This document shows positions 23,889-34,824 of a DNA stretch of 64,000 nucleotides, one piece after another. The notes beneath the pieces were generated by a model, which was not told where the DNA came from, made no database searches, and worked only from the letters and a program-made list of their open reading frames with translations. Positions within the stretch are counted from its first letter, which is position 1. Each line of letters begins with the position of its first letter. The stretch lies in contig NC_052114.1 of NCBI RefSeq assembly GCF_012273895.1, positions 7,049,927 to 7,113,926 on the forward strand, written 5' to 3'. The stretch comes from Zerene cesonia. Lineage: Eukaryota > Arthropoda > Insecta > Lepidoptera > Pieridae. The position numbers and the translations under genes were made by a program.

Positions 23889-24960
23889 GTTAATAAATAT
23901 TACAATAAAAATTAATAATTTTTATTTGAATTTACCTAATGTGTTCATGTGTATATGATTATTTATTAATGTCAACTAATAAACAAGAATTTAGTCTAGT
24001 ACATATATATTTTTTATTCCTATCCAAATTATAATAATAAGGTAGCTAATCTAAAACAGACACTTTTACGATTAGCTGACTAGTTCATTATTTATGAATA
24101 ATTATACACACCAATTACTAAAGGTATACAATAAAAGACAAAAAACTATCACACTGTGTATCTGTACAAAACATTATTTATTTTTGGTTAACATGAGGGC
24201 TAGTAGATATCAGTCAAAAAATAACTTAGAAGTTAAAGATTTTTTTTTTATTTCTAAACGCGATTTATTAATTATAGTTGTCCAGTGTAGTCCCGCGACT
24301 ACGCTCACTGTAAAGTGATCTAAGGATGAGTAAAATAATTGAACAAATCGCGTTTAGAATCCATTCATTCAAATTTCTAATTGTATTATACACTCGTCAA
24401 ATCAAACTCAAAAAATACAAAGAAATTATAATTAACTGTACTGCAATTCTATACATACACATATACGTAACGGGTTAATGTTTAAAATTTAATATATAGC
24501 TCTAACTGTATTTAATATAACATTTTGTATATTCATTTTACTATAAATTTCTTATAACCTGCAATTAACTGAATATCAAAATCACTGGGTGATTAATTTT
24601 ATTTGCATTAATTGCTTTCAGCGGGAATAATATTGAATTTATAAAGGGATACTAATATATACTCATCTGACAATGTGACCAATATTGTGGAATGTATCCT
24701 GTTTTTGTATGACTGAATGTGCTACAGAATCATTCGCTACGTTTCACCTATTCGCTTTGGAACGAATGCAGTTATTGTTCTATGTTAAAAGGACAAAAGA
24801 TGCTACAATACAATTCAGCGAAACATATAACACTATTTAAGTGTATATTAAATATTTACAGGTATGTAGTAATATGTTGCGTATTCAGTGTTTAGTTAAA
24901 ACAAAGAATCATATTTGTCTACATGCCCAAATGATTCTTTTGAATTCCATCAGTTGCTAC
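23889..24960. other. Intergenic, CPR-8 to CPR-9
   Basis: Contains one copy of a fold-back repeat family (24240-24400). Otherwise AT-rich with no recognisable gene. Confidence 0.5.
24240..24400. repeat. Fold-back repeat, diverged copy
   Basis: Contains 'ctaaacgcgattta' and, inverted, 'aaatcgcgtttag', around 'actacgctcactgtaaag'. The same modules occur at 29339-29449 and 38051-38170. Confidence 0.55.
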
Positions 24961-24996
24961 TATATAAGCTGCCTCAATGAATTACAGAGCATCAGT
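24961..24996 (+). promoter_or_regulatory. CPR-9 promoter: TATA and TCAGT initiator
   Basis: TATATAA at 24961-24967 and TCAGT at 24992-24996, 31 bp apart. No CCTTG element is visible upstream, unlike the neighbouring genes. Confidence 0.7.
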
Positions 24997-25023
24997 TCTA
25001 TCTTGTATACCAAAAGTAGAATT

Positions 25024-25905
25024 ATGATCTCGAAGGCAAGTTTTACATGAATCTTAAAGAATAAAGTAGTTAAAAAGTAAAGTGAACTTAATAGATATAT
25101 TTTCTGATTCCAGGTAATTTCTTTTTGTGCTATTTTGACTTCATCTTATGCAGGAGTTATTCAAAGAGCACGTTACCCAGAACTGTCGCCACTAAACACG
25201 TTTTACCCAGACATACCTTTAACTTTTTTTCCCAATTACATATCCTCTTTGGCCCCTTATCAATCCTCATCCTTAGCGTATCCTTCGCAAAATGTGTATT
25301 CGAACATCTTACCACAACAAGTATATCAATACACTTCTCCGAATTACCCACATGTTGTAGGAGCTCCTTTGCAATATTCTAGTGCTCTAGATGAAATAGT
25401 CTCCTTAAATGAAGAGCCAATCGTTTATATAGAACCAGTGATACATGCACCTTACCAACACGTAATTCCAGACGCAATTGTTGAAGCCCAGCCGGAATAT
25501 GAGGTAAAATTTCAATAATTTATAACACATATAGTGGGTAAATATACTGCAGCACACATTGCCCTAAAAATGTTGTTTGCTGTAATTAACATGATAATAC
25601 TTCGAAAAATGTTGTATTTGCATAAGTGATGATTTAATTTGTTTTAGGAAAAGCCTAACTACCTCTTTGCGTACTCTGTGGTTGATAGTCACACTCGTGA
25701 CAATAAGCAACACCAAGAGAGGCGGGATGGCGATGTCGTCCGAGGAGAATACTCTTTACTAGAAGCTGATGGGACTGTTCGAAGAGTTGAATACACAGCT
25801 GATCCTCTTAAAGGATTTAATGCTATAGTAAGCAGATCTAAACCAAAAGAACAAATAGACGCAGAGGAGAGTAAACAGGGGGGGACAGAGCCAAATAAAG
25901 CTTAA
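25024..25905 (+). CDS. CPR-9, divergent RR-2 cuticular protein, 219 aa
   Basis: Exons 25024-25035 (Met-Ile-Ser-Lys), 25114-25503 and 25648-25905. Intron 1 begins GCAAGT, so it is a GC-AG intron; intron 2 is GT-AG. The signal peptide runs to about SSYA|GV. Residues 19-134 carry no Ala-Ala-Pro repeats; they are rich in Pro, Tyr, Ser and Gln (PNYISSLAPYQSS, YPHVVGAPLQYSS), then an acidic stretch (LDEIVSLNEE). The RR-2 domain (135 onward) keeps NYLFAYSVVD, RRDGDVVRGEYSLLEADG and VRRVEYTAD, but has TRD in place of TGD and LKGFNAIV in place of HNGFNAVV. The C-terminus is charged (Lys, Glu, Gln) instead of Ala/His-rich. Codon use is AT-rich, close to the background, unlike the GC-rich neighbours. 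It looks like an old member that has escaped homogenisation. Confidence 0.88.
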
Positions 25906-26943
25906 ATTGACCAAAATAGCGTCGCCATCTGTATTTTTGGCTCCGAACTCCAGCTGCTGTTTTTCTACCAATAGATGGCACTTTTTTCAGACTTCTGAAA
26001 ATGAAACTCATTCCAATTCGAAAACAATGATTTATATTTTGTTAAATATCCTTAACAATAATTCATTTCTGTGGCAGTGAGATTTATTTCAATTATTTTC
26101 ATATGGTGGTTACAGCATGTCTGTGCGCATGTATGTAATTACCCGTGATGTCTTAAATAGTCTTATTTTCCGGCTGCGAAGATCCGTGTAAGTGCGTTGA
26201 GACGATATCTATGCTCCTCCACCTTGCGCACAAGACTTCCTTTCTGTGTTGTTGTTGTATTTTATCAGATATTTAGCAGATATATCGTTGGAGTACCCTT
26301 TTAAATGCAGTAAGCACATGGAAGAATTGAAAAATTTTTTGTAAATATTACAATAAACGTAATTTTGTGCAGTTGGTGTAAATCAATAAATTGAATTTTA
26401 TATGGGAATATTTAATACGATTGTGAAGAAGATGATTGTTTCAATAAATATTTTAATACGAAAAAGTTGTGTATGAATTTTATAAGAATGCAAATACATG
26501 TACCTACCCACTTGAAAAATTCTGGACGAATCACAGTATATTATAACATAGTAGGTATAGTATCAATACAAGCCATCATTATGAAGCATATTTAGAATAC
26601 TTCGTTTTTATAGATTTTTTTTAATAGTTTATTCTATAGTCAACTGGAATGAAATTATTATTTAAGCTTTTTACGTTGTAGATAAAATAATAATAAATAG
26701 TGTTTATCATGAAACACACTTTGGACTCAAATACGATAGGACTACTCATTTCAGCAGGTCTTTAAAATAAAATCTTGTTTAATGTCATTAAAGTCGTTGA
26801 AAAGACTAAACTGTTCTGAATGGAAATATAGAAATATAAGAAAGAAAAAACATAAATTTCATATCACACATATTTTGCTTTATTGCTCTGAGGACACAGT
26901 TAAGATTATATTTAATAAATAACATTTATTAACTAAAACTTAT
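25906..26943. other. Intergenic, CPR-9 to CPR-10 (strand switch)
   Basis: Tail-to-tail spacer between the plus-strand and minus-strand halves of the Ala-Pro block. TTTATT at 26925-26930 is a polyadenylation signal for CPR-10 on the minus strand. No other feature is seen. Confidence 0.5.
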
Positions 26944-28417
26944 TTAATGATGAGCGATGATGGGGGCATGAGCGACGGGTGCAGCGTGGGCGGGCGCGGA
27001 ATTGGAGACCACAGCGTTGAAGCCGTTGTGTGGGTCAGCGGTGTACTCCACGCGGCGCACTGNNNNNNNNNNGTCGGCTACGGAGTACGCGAAGTCGTAT
27101 CTGGGGTGCGCCTGTACAAACATTAACAATATTATCACTTATCTGTCCATAAAAAAGTAGGTGAACTATTGTAAAATTATATTCTAATGTTACTTACATC
27201 GTATTCCTCAACGGCGACATGGGCGGGAGCGGCGTGGACGAGAGGAGNNNNNNNNNNNNNNNNNNNNNNNNNNNNNNNNNNNNNNNNNNNNNNNNNNNNN
27301 NNNNNNNNNNNNNNNNNNNNNNNNNNNNNNNNNNNNNNNNNNNNNNNNNNNNNNNNNNNNNNNNNNNNNNNNNNNNNNNNNNNNNNNNNNNNNNNNNNNN
27401 NNNNNNNNNNNNNNNNNNNNNNNNNNNNNNNNNNNNNNNNNNNNNNNNNNNNNNNNNNNNNNNNNNNNNNNNNNNNNNNNNNNNNNNNNNNNNNNNNNNN
27501 NNNNNNNNNNNNNNNNNNNNNNNNNNNNNNNNNNNNNNNNNNNNNNNNNNNNNNNNNNNNNNNNNNNNNNNNNNNNNNNNNNNNNNNNNNNNNNNNNNNN
27601 NNNNNNNNNNNNNNNNNNNNNNNNNNNNNNNNNNNNNNNNNNNNNNNNNNNNNNNNNNNNNNNNNNNNNNNNNNNNNNNNNNNNNNNNNNNNNNNNNNNN
27701 NNNNNNNNNNNNNNNNNNNNNNNNNNNNNNNNNNNNNNNNNNNNNNNNNNNNNNNNNNNNNNNNNNNNNNNNNNNNNNNNNNNNNNNNNNNNNNNNNNNN
27801 NNNNNNNNNNNNNNNNNNNNNNNNNNNNNNNNNNNNNNNNNNNNNNNNNNNNNNNNNNNNNNNNNNNNNNNNNNNNNNNNNNNNNNNNNNNNNNNNNNNN
27901 NNNNNNNNNNNNNNNNNNNNNNNNNNNNNNNNNNNNNNNNNNNNNNNNNNNNNNNNNNNNNNNNNNNNNNNNNNNNNNNNNNNNNNNNNNNNNNNNNNNN
28001 NNNNNNNNNNNNNNNNNNNNNNNNNNNNNNNNNNNNNNNNNNNNNNNNNNNNNNNNNNNNNNNNNNNNNNNNNNNNNNNNNNNNNNNNNNNNNNNNNNNN
28101 NNNNNNNNNNNNNNNNNNNNNNNNNNNNNNNNNNNNNNNNNNNNNNNNNNNNNNNNNNNNNNNNNNNNNNNNNNNNNNNNNNNNNNNNNNNNNNNNNNNN
28201 NNNNNNNNNNNNNNNNNNNNNNNNNNNNNNNNNNNNNNNNNNNNNNNCGGATGCGGGGGAGTAGTGAGCTGCGGGCAGCAGACCAGCCGAAGATACCGCC
28301 AACACGGCGCTCAAAGCTAGAATCTTAATTGTTTTTCGATTAATATAAGTATATTTTTATTTTTAAAGTTGTATTATGTTTGAAAGATTTTACAATAAAA
28401 CTTACTTTGGAGAACAT
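26944..28417 (-). CDS. CPR-10, RR-2 cuticular protein, two gaps
   Basis: In reading order: exon 1 28417-28406 (Met-Phe-Ser-Lys), exon 2 28323-27198 (28247-27248 is N), exon 3 27111-26944. The visible start is ILALSAVLAVSSAGLLPAAHYSPAS. Exon 3 contains a 10-N gap at 27063-27072, where the relatives have 88 nt from TGDNK to the EADG region. The exon is therefore 78 nt short of the usual 246, a multiple of three, so translation through it looks deceptively in frame. The complete gene is expected to encode a full RR-2 domain; what is visible (RYDFAYSVAD, then VRRVEYTAD and GFNAVV) agrees. CPR-10 is the first of four minus-strand genes mirroring CPR-6 to CPR-9. Confidence 0.85.
27063..27072. other. 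10-N gap inside the CPR-10 RR domain
   Basis: By alignment with CPR-11 this run replaces 88 coding nucleotides, so its length is arbitrary. Confidence 0.9.
27248..28247. other. Assembly gap, exactly 1000 N, inside CPR-10 exon 2
   Basis: About 330-350 nt are missing by comparison with CPR-11. The edges fall in the low-complexity Ala-Pro coding region. Confidence 0.95.
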
Positions 28418-28440
28418 GTTTATAGTATTATGTTGTTACT

Positions 28441-28513
28441 ACTGATACACAAGCTTTAAAAAGTTTCGCTTAAATACTAAATCAATTCGCACACGAACAA
28501 GGTCGACAGGTCA
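28441..28513 (-). promoter_or_regulatory. CPR-10 promoter: DR2-like element, TATA variant, initiator
   Basis: On the plus strand CAAGGTCGACAGGTCA occupies 28498-28513: half-sites AGGTCG and AGGTCA spaced by 2. The TATA variant TATTTAA lies at 28476-28470 and TCAGT at 28445-28441 in gene orientation. Confidence 0.7.
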
Positions 28514-28615
28514 GGTTTTAACAAAACCTACTTTTATTTTCTTCTTAAATAATGTATTGCTTTCTGCATTGATCTAAATTAGGAGTTCGTGTATAAATTA
28601 TAATTATCTTAGTAG

Positions 28616-28808
28616 GAAATATTATAAATGCGAAAGTTTGTAAGTATGTGAGTGTTTGTTACTCTTTCACGCAAAAACTACTGAACCAATTCCAATGAAA
28701 TTTGGTACTTAGGCAGCTGGACAACTGGAATAACATATAGGCAACTTTTTATCCCGATATTCTTACGGGATACGGACTTACGCGGGTGAAACCACGGGGC
28801 GCAGCTAG
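28616..28808 (+). mobile_element. Helitron-like element, copy 2
   Basis: Head 'tattataaatgcgaaag', body 'gctggacaactggaataac', tail hairpin region and gcgcagCTAG. It is immediately followed by copy 3 with no spacer. Confidence 0.65.
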
Positions 28809-28995
28809 TAATATTATAAATACGAAAGTTTGTAAGGATGTGTGTGTGTTCGTTACTCTTTCAGGCAAAAACTACTGAACCAATTGCGATGAAATGTTTA
28901 CGTAGATAGCTTGACAACTGGAATAACCTATAGGCAACTTTTTATCCCAATATTCCTACGGGACTTACGCGGGTGAAACCGCGGGGCCCAGCTAG
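28809..28995 (+). mobile_element. Helitron-like element, copy 3 (tandem with copy 2)
   Basis: Starts directly after the CTAG of copy 2 and has a short deletion ('gggacttacgcggg', lacking 'atacgg'). It ends cccagCTAG followed by T. Confidence 0.65.
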
Positions 28996-29338
28996 TGTTT
29001 CATAATGTGATGAATATGTTTTTCATGTGAACATTACAAGTTTTTCTCATTAATTGTTATAAACGTATTACGAATTATAAACTTAAATTTCACATCATCG
29101 TTTATACTCTACTTATAATGGATGTTTATCCTACTAATTAACATGCGAATTGCAGTGCTACGTATTTTTTTCTGAAATTAAGGCTATCATCACCGTCGCT
29201 TTAGTGTTAACTTTACAATAATATTTCGGGCATCACTTCCAAAGACTTGGCATATATGCCAATAAACATTTTGAAAATTAGCATTCAGAGTATTTTCCTG
29301 TGTTTGATTTTACGCGAGTATACATACATTTAGAAATT

Positions 29339-29449
29339 AAAAACTTTTTAACGGATTTTAAACGCGATTTATTCATTATATTATTAACCCGACGTTTCGA
29401 ACACTTTACAGCGAGCGTGAGCGTGACCGAAATCCGTTAAAAAGTTTTT
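29339..29449. repeat. Fold-back element with 19-bp perfect inverted ends
   Basis: AAAAACTTTTTAACGGATT at 29339-29357 is the exact reverse complement of 29431-29449. The interior has 'aacgcgatttattcatt' and 'cgagcgtgagcgtg'. Confidence 0.8.
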
Positions 29450-30012
29450 AGATTCTAACTTAGCATTCAACACACAAAGAACTTGTAGTAGTCAACAATG
29501 ACAATTCAACATCGTTTGTTAAATTTTTCGCCATTTGATTGATAAATCGCTGTGCCAACACACGATTTAACAAATTTCTTGTAAGAATTTGTCCAAATAC
29601 TTATAACAATTGGTTGTAATTTTTTTTCCACTTAAATGGTCACCGATGCTCCCACTAGCAGTATAAAATAATACGGTTTCATAAAACAAGGTTCCTGCAT
29701 AACGTAACATTCAAAACTGTATTACAGCAGCGTTTAGTTTAGCACACAAACTTTTATCCTGTTTTGTCAATATGGAATTATTATACATAATAAGTCGTTC
29801 AGCTGCTCCATCATAAAACATTATTGAAATTGGCCAAATTGTGATAAAGTGGGAAAAATTGCTTGAAAGTCTCGTATTAATTTTTTACCTCTAAACAATA
29901 CATTTCGTACACCTATTGATATTTTTTGTTATAGGTAACGGCTGTTATTCTTTATAAAATTAATAAAAAAAAAATGGTTGCCTGTAAAGTCGGTTTTACG
30001 GGCGAAGATTTT

Positions 30013-30199
30013 ACGTGACAACGTCTTTTTTTCCAACGCCAAAACGCTCGAGAAAGACAATCAATCAATGCGCCTAATTCTCTAGCGCTGCGCGCGCGGC
30101 GGACCGATCATAGTTCGGTGACTCATCGTAACGTTACCGGGCGTTACACTTTTCCATGAGTGACTCCGAGCCGCAACCTAATTTAAGACGTTGTCACGT
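30013..30199. mobile_element. MITE-like element, 15-bp terminal inverted repeats
   Basis: ACGTGACAACGTCTT at 30013-30027 is the exact reverse complement of 30185-30199. The interior is markedly GC-richer ('gctgcgcgcgcggcgg') than its surroundings and non-coding. Confidence 0.65.
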
Positions 30200-31356
30200 C
30201 AATATCTCACACTTTAAAAAGTCACTAACTAGAAATTAATAATATGTTCCAGCTTTATATATAGAGGATGGTGTAATAAAATCACATTTAAATACATCTA
30301 CTCCAAATTTCTTTCATCGTTAGAGAACATTACTCGACATCACTCTTCTCTTCTATGTAGAAAAAACGAATAGGTTGATGCTGATAATTATGATATTGGA
30401 ATCAATTTATCTCATACGGTTATTTTTTGTCTCGTTGCAGACAAAAATGCAATCTAAGTTGGTAAGAATTAACGTGTATTTTTAATTTTCTCTTGCTATT
30501 GATATTAGAACTCAGAGGAAAAAAACTACTCATTGTCTGATCTTTATTCCTGTCGCATTTGACAACTGCTTGAGGCGTGTGAACAAAACCGGCCAAGTAC
30601 CATAAGGACTCCCACAAGCTCCGAGGGTTTCGTAAAAACCTGTACGTAAAAGTTTTCTGTCCTTTGATTGTACACATAAATTTTGGAAATACAGTTCCTT
30701 TCTGGTAATTAAGGGTAATAGAGAAAATGTTTTCTGAAGATTTAAATTTTTTAGTGATAGTCCATTTATTTTCACTTGGTCAAAATATGATCATTGTAAA
30801 TACAATTAATTATTGTATTCCTTTATTTGCATATATTTTGAAAACGCATGGCGATTGAAAACAATATTTTCTATTGAGTCGCTTTGAAGCTTCAAATAAG
30901 AGCGTGGTGATTGATTTAATTAATTAAATATGCAATAGCATATTTTAAAAGGGAATTTCAACATTCTTCAAAATGTGCATACAACTTTAGTCGCTTATAC
31001 TTCTGGCTTGGTCAAAGATGTTCTTCATTAGTTAATGTAATACATAGTTATGTAATATATCTTGGACCAAGCCAATCGTATATTTAATTAGAAATTCACT
31101 TCATATAAGTTCGTTTTATTATACAATTAATATTTATTATGAGTAAAACTAATTATTCGTCCGTTCTTAGAAGTGGGTATTCTTTCCTACTTACAATCAC
31201 ACTGTAAATATAAAGAATTGCTGGCCATCGATAAAAATTTCAATGTAAACTTGAAAGGGGTAGAGACAAACATATAATGTAATATCACATCCGTTTTATT
31301 TTCTCAATCTTATAAGATAATATTCAATAAGTAAGATTTATTTCCTAAAACTTATT

Positions 31357-32285
31357 TTAATGATGAGCGACGATGGGAGCGTGAGCGACGGGAGCGGCGT
31401 GGGCGGGAGCGGAGTTGGAGACCACAGCGTTGAAGCCGTTGTGTGGGTCAGCGGTGTACTCCACGCGGCGCACTGAGCCGTCAGCCTCGAGCAGCGAGTA
31501 CTCGCCGTGCACGACGTCACCGTCGCGGCTCTCGTGCTGGGACTTGTTGTCGCCGGTGTGGCCGTCGGCTACGGAGTACGCGAAGTCGTACCTGGGGTGC
31601 GCCTGTACAAACATTCACAATATTATCACTTATCTATCCATTACCAAGTAGGTGAACTATTGTCAAATTATATGCTCTTGTGTAACTTACATCGTATTCC
31701 TCAACAGCGACATGGGCGGGAGCGGCATGGACGAGAGGAGCGGCGTGGACGACGGGAGCGGCGTGGGCAACGGCAACGCGAGCCGGAGCTGCGTATTGGA
31801 CGGGGGCAACTACGCCATGACGGACAATGTTTTGGGAAGAGAGGGCGGCGCCAGAGTAATAGCGGGCGGGGGAGGAGTAGGCTACTGAGGCGACGGGAGC
31901 GGCGACAGCGATGGATGGCTGGTGTCTGATGATGTTCTGTGAGGAGACAGCCGCGGCGGACGAGTAGCGGGCGGGGGTGGCGTAGGCGACTGGGGCGGCT
32001 TGGTAGGCGACGGGAGCGGCGTGGTAGGCGACGGGGGCGGCTACAGCAAGGGGCTGCTCGTGGCGCACGATGCTCTGAGAGGAGACCGCGGCAGCTGGGG
32101 AGTAGTGGGCTGCGGGCAGCAGACCAGCTGAAGCAACTGCTAATACAGCGCTTACCAGAAATACCTAAAACAGAAGATTAATATCACAATCTACAACAAT
32201 TAACTATTTATTTTATTCATTATTAATCTATTTGGAAAGCACCCGGTTCAAACCATTTTTATTACACACTTACTTTAGAGAACAT
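31357..32285 (-). CDS. CPR-11, RR-2 cuticular protein, complete, 243 aa
   Basis: In reading order: exons 32285-32274 (Met-Phe-Ser-Lys), 32164-31691 and 31602-31357; phase-0 GT-AG introns. The signal peptide is VFLVSAVLAVASA, differing from the plus-strand genes (SSA) but like CPR-12. Exon 2 is 18 nt longer than in CPR-8 because of one extra Leu-Val-His-Ala-Ala-Pro unit, shared with CPR-6. It has three SSQ-type motifs as in CPR-8. The RR-2 domain is at about 163-223 and is almost identical to CPR-7. The 3' flank carries AATAAA (minus strand, 31342-31337) inside a segment shared with the CPR-7 3'-UTR. This suggests that sequence exchange with CPR-7 extended from exon 2 beyond the stop. Confidence 0.92.
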
Positions 32286-32308
32286 GTTTATTTTACTGTG
32301 TCACTACC

Positions 32309-32381
32309 ACTGATACAATTGCTGTAAAAAGTTTCGCTTAAATACTCAATCAATTCGCACTCAAACAAGGTCGACAGGTCA
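32309..32381 (-). promoter_or_regulatory. CPR-11 promoter: DR2-like element, TATA variant, initiator
   Basis: CAAGGTCGACAGGTCA (plus strand) at 32366-32381, the same 16 bases as in CPR-10. TATTTAA lies at 32344-32338 and TCAGT at 32313-32309 in gene orientation. The whole segment resembles the CPR-10 promoter. Confidence 0.7.
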
Positions 32382-32671
32382 GGTTTTAACAAATATTACT
32401 TTTATTTTCTTAACAATCAATTATTTACTACGATAAAACCAAGATTTTTACACATACGTCGTAGAAAGTTTTAATGGATTAACAACTTAAATATGAAGCT
32501 TATAAAATTTTAAACTTCGCACGTTTACAGTTTGTGCTGAAACATATAAATTAGCATTTGTTGAGTTAGTTAGTCTATGTACAGAATAATATATTGATAA
32601 AGCTTTAACATTGTCGAATTGCCTCGGCTGATACAACTCTTTCTTATTAGACAAAGGCAAGCATTTATCAC

Positions 32672-32862
32672 ACTAATATATTAATGTGAAAGTTTGTTTG
32701 TTTGTATGTTTGTCCGCCAATCAGGCTGAAATTACCGAACAGATTTTGATAAACAGATAGGGTATGAGCTGACTTGGGTGATACGACTCTTTTTATGGCG
32801 ATTAAATGCTCCCTTGGGATAAAATAGGAATCCGGGTTGAGCCGGAATGAGCGTCAAGTTTG
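32672..32862 (-). repeat. Retroelement remnant, inverted
   Basis: Reverse complement of the 17985-18184 family: 'actaatatattaatgtgaaag' at the left and 'ccgggttgagccggaatgag' at the right. Confidence 0.5.
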
Positions 32863-33094
32863 AAAATAAAACATACACTACAAAATTTAAGACTGAACAG
32901 AAACAATAAATATAACAAAAGAACAAAAACAAAGAAACATCTATTAATTAAAATTTTATTACTGATAGAACATAAACAAAATGGTTTTAGTACGTTAAGC
33001 TGAAGTTGCTAGCTCAGAATATTTTTGCGGAAGAACCTCTAACGCTGTGTATTCTACCAGAAGTTTTATTATAGGTTTATATAAGGTATATCTT

Positions 33095-33325
33095 AAGTAT
33101 AGCAGTGGTGGTTCAGTGGTGAAGACTTCGGAATTAAAATCGACAAGTCGGGGTTCGAGACTAGGCGAGCGTGCAGGAAATAAATTGATTTTTCAATTTA
33201 TCTGCGCATGCGTAACATCATCACTGTTTCAAAAGTGGTGAAAGAAAACATTATGAAAAAACCGGAATGTCCAAAAACCGAAAGTTCGACGACATGTGAC
33301 ATCTGCCTATATATGTGCTGATGAT
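33095..33325 (+). mobile_element. tRNA-derived SINE, copy 1
   Basis: An A-box-like TGGTTCAGTGG (33109-33119) and B-box GGTTCGAGAC (33152-33161) about 32 bp apart mimic a Pol III promoter. The body includes 'tttcaatttatctgcgcatg' and 'gacgacatgtgacatctgcc'. A second copy lies inverted at 44793-45094. Confidence 0.7.
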
Positions 33326-33994
33326 GATGATGACGATCTTAAGAGATAAAAAAAAATTTCGAATTCAAAAAAGTAGTCGTTTAAATTACCATACGATTTC
33401 CCCACAATAAATATTTGTTACCGTAAAATTGTAAATATCAAGGTTCACAATTTTTCGACAGCTTTCAGTAGGTTTTCGTTTTCTCATCACGCCTTTAAGG
33501 TAACATAAATATTGTATTATTAATAATAAATGATATGATGAAAAATTATGTTTGCTGCTACTCTAAGCCCTTTTTCATATGTCATCCTGTTTACCCCCTG
33601 CCATCATTTTATTTTATATTTAAGTTCACGCGAATTGTAGTATGCTTTATCGTTGTGTTGTCATAGCGTTTGAATATTGAACACATCTAAAATTCGAGTT
33701 GAAATTAATGTAAACCTGTGTTATTGAAAGAAATGTGTATATTGCTCATTGTTAACATTCAAGTTTACGGAAATAAACAGAAAGTTCATTAGAATGCAGT
33801 TTTATCACTAAAATTGGTGTTAACAAAGGAAACGTAGCTGCTAGATAAAAACCATCGGCGATATATAAAGAGGGAGTTTTGTTTACACCCTTTTTGATAA
33901 AATTACTTTTGATTATATTTTTATTTAAAATAACTCATTTAATATCTCAGTATCATTGGAATAAAATAAATAATAGTCAAAAATTTAATTAGCT

Positions 33995-34240
33995 AATATA
34001 GCTAACTTTTCACCGGCAGCTTTACCCGCGTAGTCCAGTGAAATGCCCATCGGAATACGATGTTTCACTGCGGCATAAGTTATGTAATAAAATACTATAA
34101 AACGTAGGTATGGAGGCAACTCTTATTATCTTTAGCCTCCTTACTATGGAGGTAATAGTAGCACACACAAAAGACAAAATCAATCATAAAATCTCAAAAG
34201 AACACAACCAAACAAACACATTCTCGCATTTATAATATTA
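33995..34240 (+). repeat. Retroelement remnant
   Basis: Starts 'agctttacccgcgtagtcc' and ends 'tctcgcatttataatatta', directly followed by a Helitron-like element. Confidence 0.45.
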
Positions 34241-34253
34241 TCCTATCCTACTA

Positions 34254-34443
34254 TCCTACTAATATTATAAATGCGAAAGTTTGTAAGGATGTGTGTGTGT
34301 TTGTTGCTCTTTCACGCAAAGACTACTGAACCGATTGCAATGAAATTTGGTACGTAGATAGCTGGACAACTGGAATAACATATAAGCAACTTTTTATCCA
34401 GATATTCCTACGGGATACGGACTTACGCGGGTGCGTAAGCTAG
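34254..34443 (+). mobile_element. Helitron-like element, copy 4
   Basis: Begins A|TCCTACTAATATTATAAATG and ends gtaagCTAG|T. Part of the 3' hairpin ('aaaccgcggggcg') is deleted. A further 40-bp head fragment follows at once. Confidence 0.65.
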
Positions 34444-34566
34444 TAATATTATAAATGCGAAGGTTTGTTACGCTTTTACGCTTTTTTGTGAACTTTAGAC
34501 GAATGAATGATCATTTTTTTTATAAATGATTACTACATTAATTACCTAATATTTTTCTTTACTTCA

Positions 34567-34632
34567 TAGCGGGCAACTGAGCTGGTGGTTCGCCGGTGGT
34601 AACTTCACCACCGCTCATTAACATTCGCAGAA
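34567..34632 (-). repeat. Fragment of poly(A) retroelement, inverted
   Basis: 'gcgggcaactgagctggtgg' to 'attaacattcgcag' matches the end region of the 46690-47023 element. Confidence 0.55.
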
Positions 34633-34824
34633 CATGAACTGCGAATTCGTTTTTTTAATATGGAAAGGATTGACGACTATAGAGGAGGAATAGACTGGCA
34701 GGGTGATGAAAAGAATAAGGGCCAAAATTATCACATTATTTTGATTTATTTTCCTTAAATAACATGTATTGTATTAGATAACATTCAATAAATAAGAATT
34801 GTAGTAAACTTCCTTAAACTTATT

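Larger units (their letters stand above)
28514..31356. other. Intergenic, CPR-10 to CPR-11
   Basis: Holds two adjacent Helitron-like elements, a fold-back repeat (29339-29449) and a MITE-like element (30013-30199). No gene is recognised. A minus-strand open frame near 30530-30775 has no start, splice or family features that I can support. Confidence 0.5.
32382..34824. other. Intergenic, CPR-11 to CPR-12
   Basis: Mostly repeats: an inverted retroelement remnant (32672-32862), a tRNA-derived SINE (33095-33325), another remnant (33995-34240), a Helitron-like element (34254-34443) and a poly(A)-element fragment (34567-34632). No gene is seen. Confidence 0.55.

Noticed and set aside
30446..30460. 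Possible orphan start exon (ATGCAATCTAAG then TTGGTAAG)
   Set aside because: No TATA or TCAGT upstream and no downstream exon with a signal peptide or RR domain on that strand.
33109..33161. tRNA gene suggested by A- and B-box sequences
   Set aside because: No cloverleaf with matching acceptor stem, and the same head occurs in an inverted second copy with SINE body, so it is a tRNA-derived SINE.
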